Below are positions 4,003 to 5,133 of a stretch of DNA of 5,133 bases, piece by piece. The stretch's first letter is position 1, and the number at the start of each line of letters is the position of its first letter. The position numbers were made by a program, and so were the translations under genes. The stretch is from Acidobacteriaceae bacterium (GTDB lineage: Bacteria > Acidobacteriota > Terriglobia > Terriglobales > Acidobacteriaceae), in the NCBI GenBank assembly GCA_003162255.1, contig PMMJ01000402.1:8755-13887 (forward strand), read 5' to 3'. The notes under the pieces are model-generated. The model saw nothing but the letters and a program-made list of their open reading frames with translations, was not told the DNA's origin and searched no databases.

Positions 4003-5133
4003 CTACTTCTTCACCACCACCCCAATCCCCAACTCCCTTAACTGCCCCTCTGCTACCGGCGTGGGCGCTTCCATCATTAAGTCTTTTGCGGCGGCGGTTT
4101 TGGGGAAGGGAATTACTTCTCGCAAACTATCCGCTCCCGCCAGAATCATTACGATGCGATCGAGGCCGAGCGCGATTCCGCCGTGCGGGGGTGTGCCGTA
4201 TTCGAGCGCTTCCAGGAAGAAGCCGAAACGCGCGCGCGCTTCTTCTTCCGTCATGCCGAGGGCGTGGAAGATTCTGCTCTGCAGATCCTGCCGGTGAATA
4301 CGGATCGAGCCCGATCCCAACTCGGTCCCATTCAGCACGACGTCGTAAGCGAGGGCGCGCACCATTGCCGGATCGGTTTCCAGTTTGTCCATGTCTTCCT
4401 CGTGCGGCGAGGTGAAGGGGTGATGCGCTGCCATCCAGCGCTTTTCGCCTTCGTCGTACTCGAACATGGGAAAGTTCGTCACCCACAGAAAACGGTAATC
4501 GCCTTTCTGGAAAAGCTTGTGCCGGTCGGAATATTTCTGCGCCAGCGCCACGCGCAGTAGTCCCGCCGAGGCGTAGACCGCCATTTCCGCCGGCGTCACT
4601 TTGCGCTTGCTGGCCGGATGCGCGGCTGCGGATGCTCCCGACTGCGCCGAACCCACCACCAACACCAGCAGATCGTCGGCCTCTGCGCCAGCTTTCGCTC
4701 GAACTTTCGTGCTTGCCTCCGGGAATCTATTCTCGATGCGCTTGAAGTCTTCGAACACGCGCGCTCCGCCCTTGGCGACGAACAGCGGCTTGATGTCGTC
4801 GCGCTCCTTGCGCGAAAGCTCGCCGACGTGCGGAATGCGGATGGCAATCACGGGCAGCGCTTTGTCAATCGCAAGCTGATCGAGATCGGCGGGCGCAAAA
4901 CAATCGCCCACCTCGGTAAACTCCGGCAAGCGCAAATCGGGCTTGTCGATGCCGTACTGGCGAATGGCATCGTCGAAGTCCATGCGCGGGAAAGGCGTCT
5001 TGATCTCATGCCCCGCCGCTTTGAAAGCTGCGGTCAGAAAGCTCTCCACCACTTCCCAGACCCGCTCCGGCTGCGCATAGGATATTTCGATATCGATCTG
5101 GGTGAATTCGGGCTGGCGATCGGCGCGCAGGTC
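4003..5133 (-). CDS. aspS: Aspartyl-tRNA synthetase, C-terminal two thirds (partial)
   Basis: Class IIb aminoacyl-tRNA synthetase that charges tRNA-Asp with aspartate in the cytoplasm. The gene runs leftward and its 5' end is beyond the right edge; 376 codons plus a TAG stop (4003-4005) are present, against about 590 residues for the full bacterial enzyme. The anticodon-binding domain and the start are missing. The fragment opens in motif 2 (DLRADRQPEFTQIDIE, residues 1-16), then has MDFDDAIRQYGIDKPDLR (51-68). Next is the bacterial GAD insertion domain with HVGELSRKERDD (102-113), then FPMF and HHPFTSPHEED (237-247). NGTELGSGSIRIH (268-280), FGFFLEALEYGTPPHGG and motif 3 GLDRIVMILAG (323-333, with Arg326) complete the active site, followed by IPFPKTAAAKDLMMEAPTPV and the C-terminal ELGI. 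A Ser/Ala-rich stretch near 162-186 looks longer than in E. coli. Whether it is discriminating for tRNA-Asp or also charges tRNA-Asn cannot be judged without the N-terminus. A start at the GTG at 5052 would cut off motif 2 and is wrong. Confidence 0.97.
   Translation of the reverse strand, partial: DLRADRQPEFTQIDIEISYAQPERVWEVVESFLTAAFKAAGHEIKTPFPRMDFDDAIRQYGIDKPDLRLPEFTEVGDCFAPADLDQLAIDKALPVIAIRIPHVGELSRKERDDIKPLFVAKGGARVFEDFKRIENRFPEASTKVRAKAGAEADDLLVLVVGSAQSGASAAAHPASKRKVTPAEMAVYASAGLLRVALAQKYSDRHKLFQKGDYRFLWVTNFPMFEYDEGEKRWMAAHHPFTSPHEEDMDKLETDPAMVRALAYDVVLNGTELGSGSIRIHRQDLQSRIFHALGMTEEEARARFGFFLEALEYGTPPHGGIALGLDRIVMILAGADSLREVIPFPKTAAAKDLMMEAPTPVAEGQLRELGIGVVVKK

Noticed and set aside
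3912..4415. Open frame of 167 codons on the + strand.
   Set aside because: It starts in a hairpin repeat and then runs antisense to the conserved C-terminal part of aspS; its composition is a shadow of that gene.
4003..5052. A shorter aspS start at the GTG at 5052.
   Set aside because: The frame stays open to the window edge and upstream residues contain the conserved motif 2, so the gene begins outside the window.

Overview
The window looks like a stretch of chromosome from a GC-rich bacterium, most plausibly an acidobacterium (Acidobacteriota). This rests on the stacked GC-rich palindromic repeats in the long intergenic region, which resemble intergenic repeats I recall from that phylum, and on the general style of the proteins. 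It is inference, since no marker gene was compared. No phage, plasmid, transposase, defence or CRISPR genes are visible.

Layout on the + strand: (1) the C-terminal end of an unrecognised protein (1-245); (2) cmk, cytidylate kinase (425-1114), after a 179-nt gap; (3) a 241-nt gap, then phhA, an iron- and pterin-dependent aromatic amino acid (phenylalanine) hydroxylase (1356-2111) with a strong ribosome binding site; (4) an exported serine hydrolase of the class C beta-lactamase/penicillin-binding-protein-like family (2230-3351). On the - strand, entering from the right edge and convergent with the others, is the C-terminal two thirds of aspS, aspartyl-tRNA synthetase (4003-5133).

The genes do not form an obvious pathway. 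cmk (pyrimidine nucleotide metabolism) and aspS (translation) are housekeeping genes, phhA is an amino-acid metabolism gene without its usual pterin-recycling partner in view, and the hydrolase is a secreted enzyme of unknown substrate. phhA and the hydrolase gene may be co-transcribed (118 nt apart, same strand).

The most unusual part is the 651-nt convergent intergenic region 3352-4002. It has no convincing gene but holds, in order, a small terminator-like hairpin, a poly-G/poly-C element, a compact block of short direct and inverted repeats, a stretch with one 7-bp hairpin, a REP/BIME-like array built around a perfect 9-bp-stem palindrome, and a perfect 12-bp-stem hairpin. These look like several dispersed repeat families piled up between two convergent genes. 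I did not find a convincing new multi-gene system.
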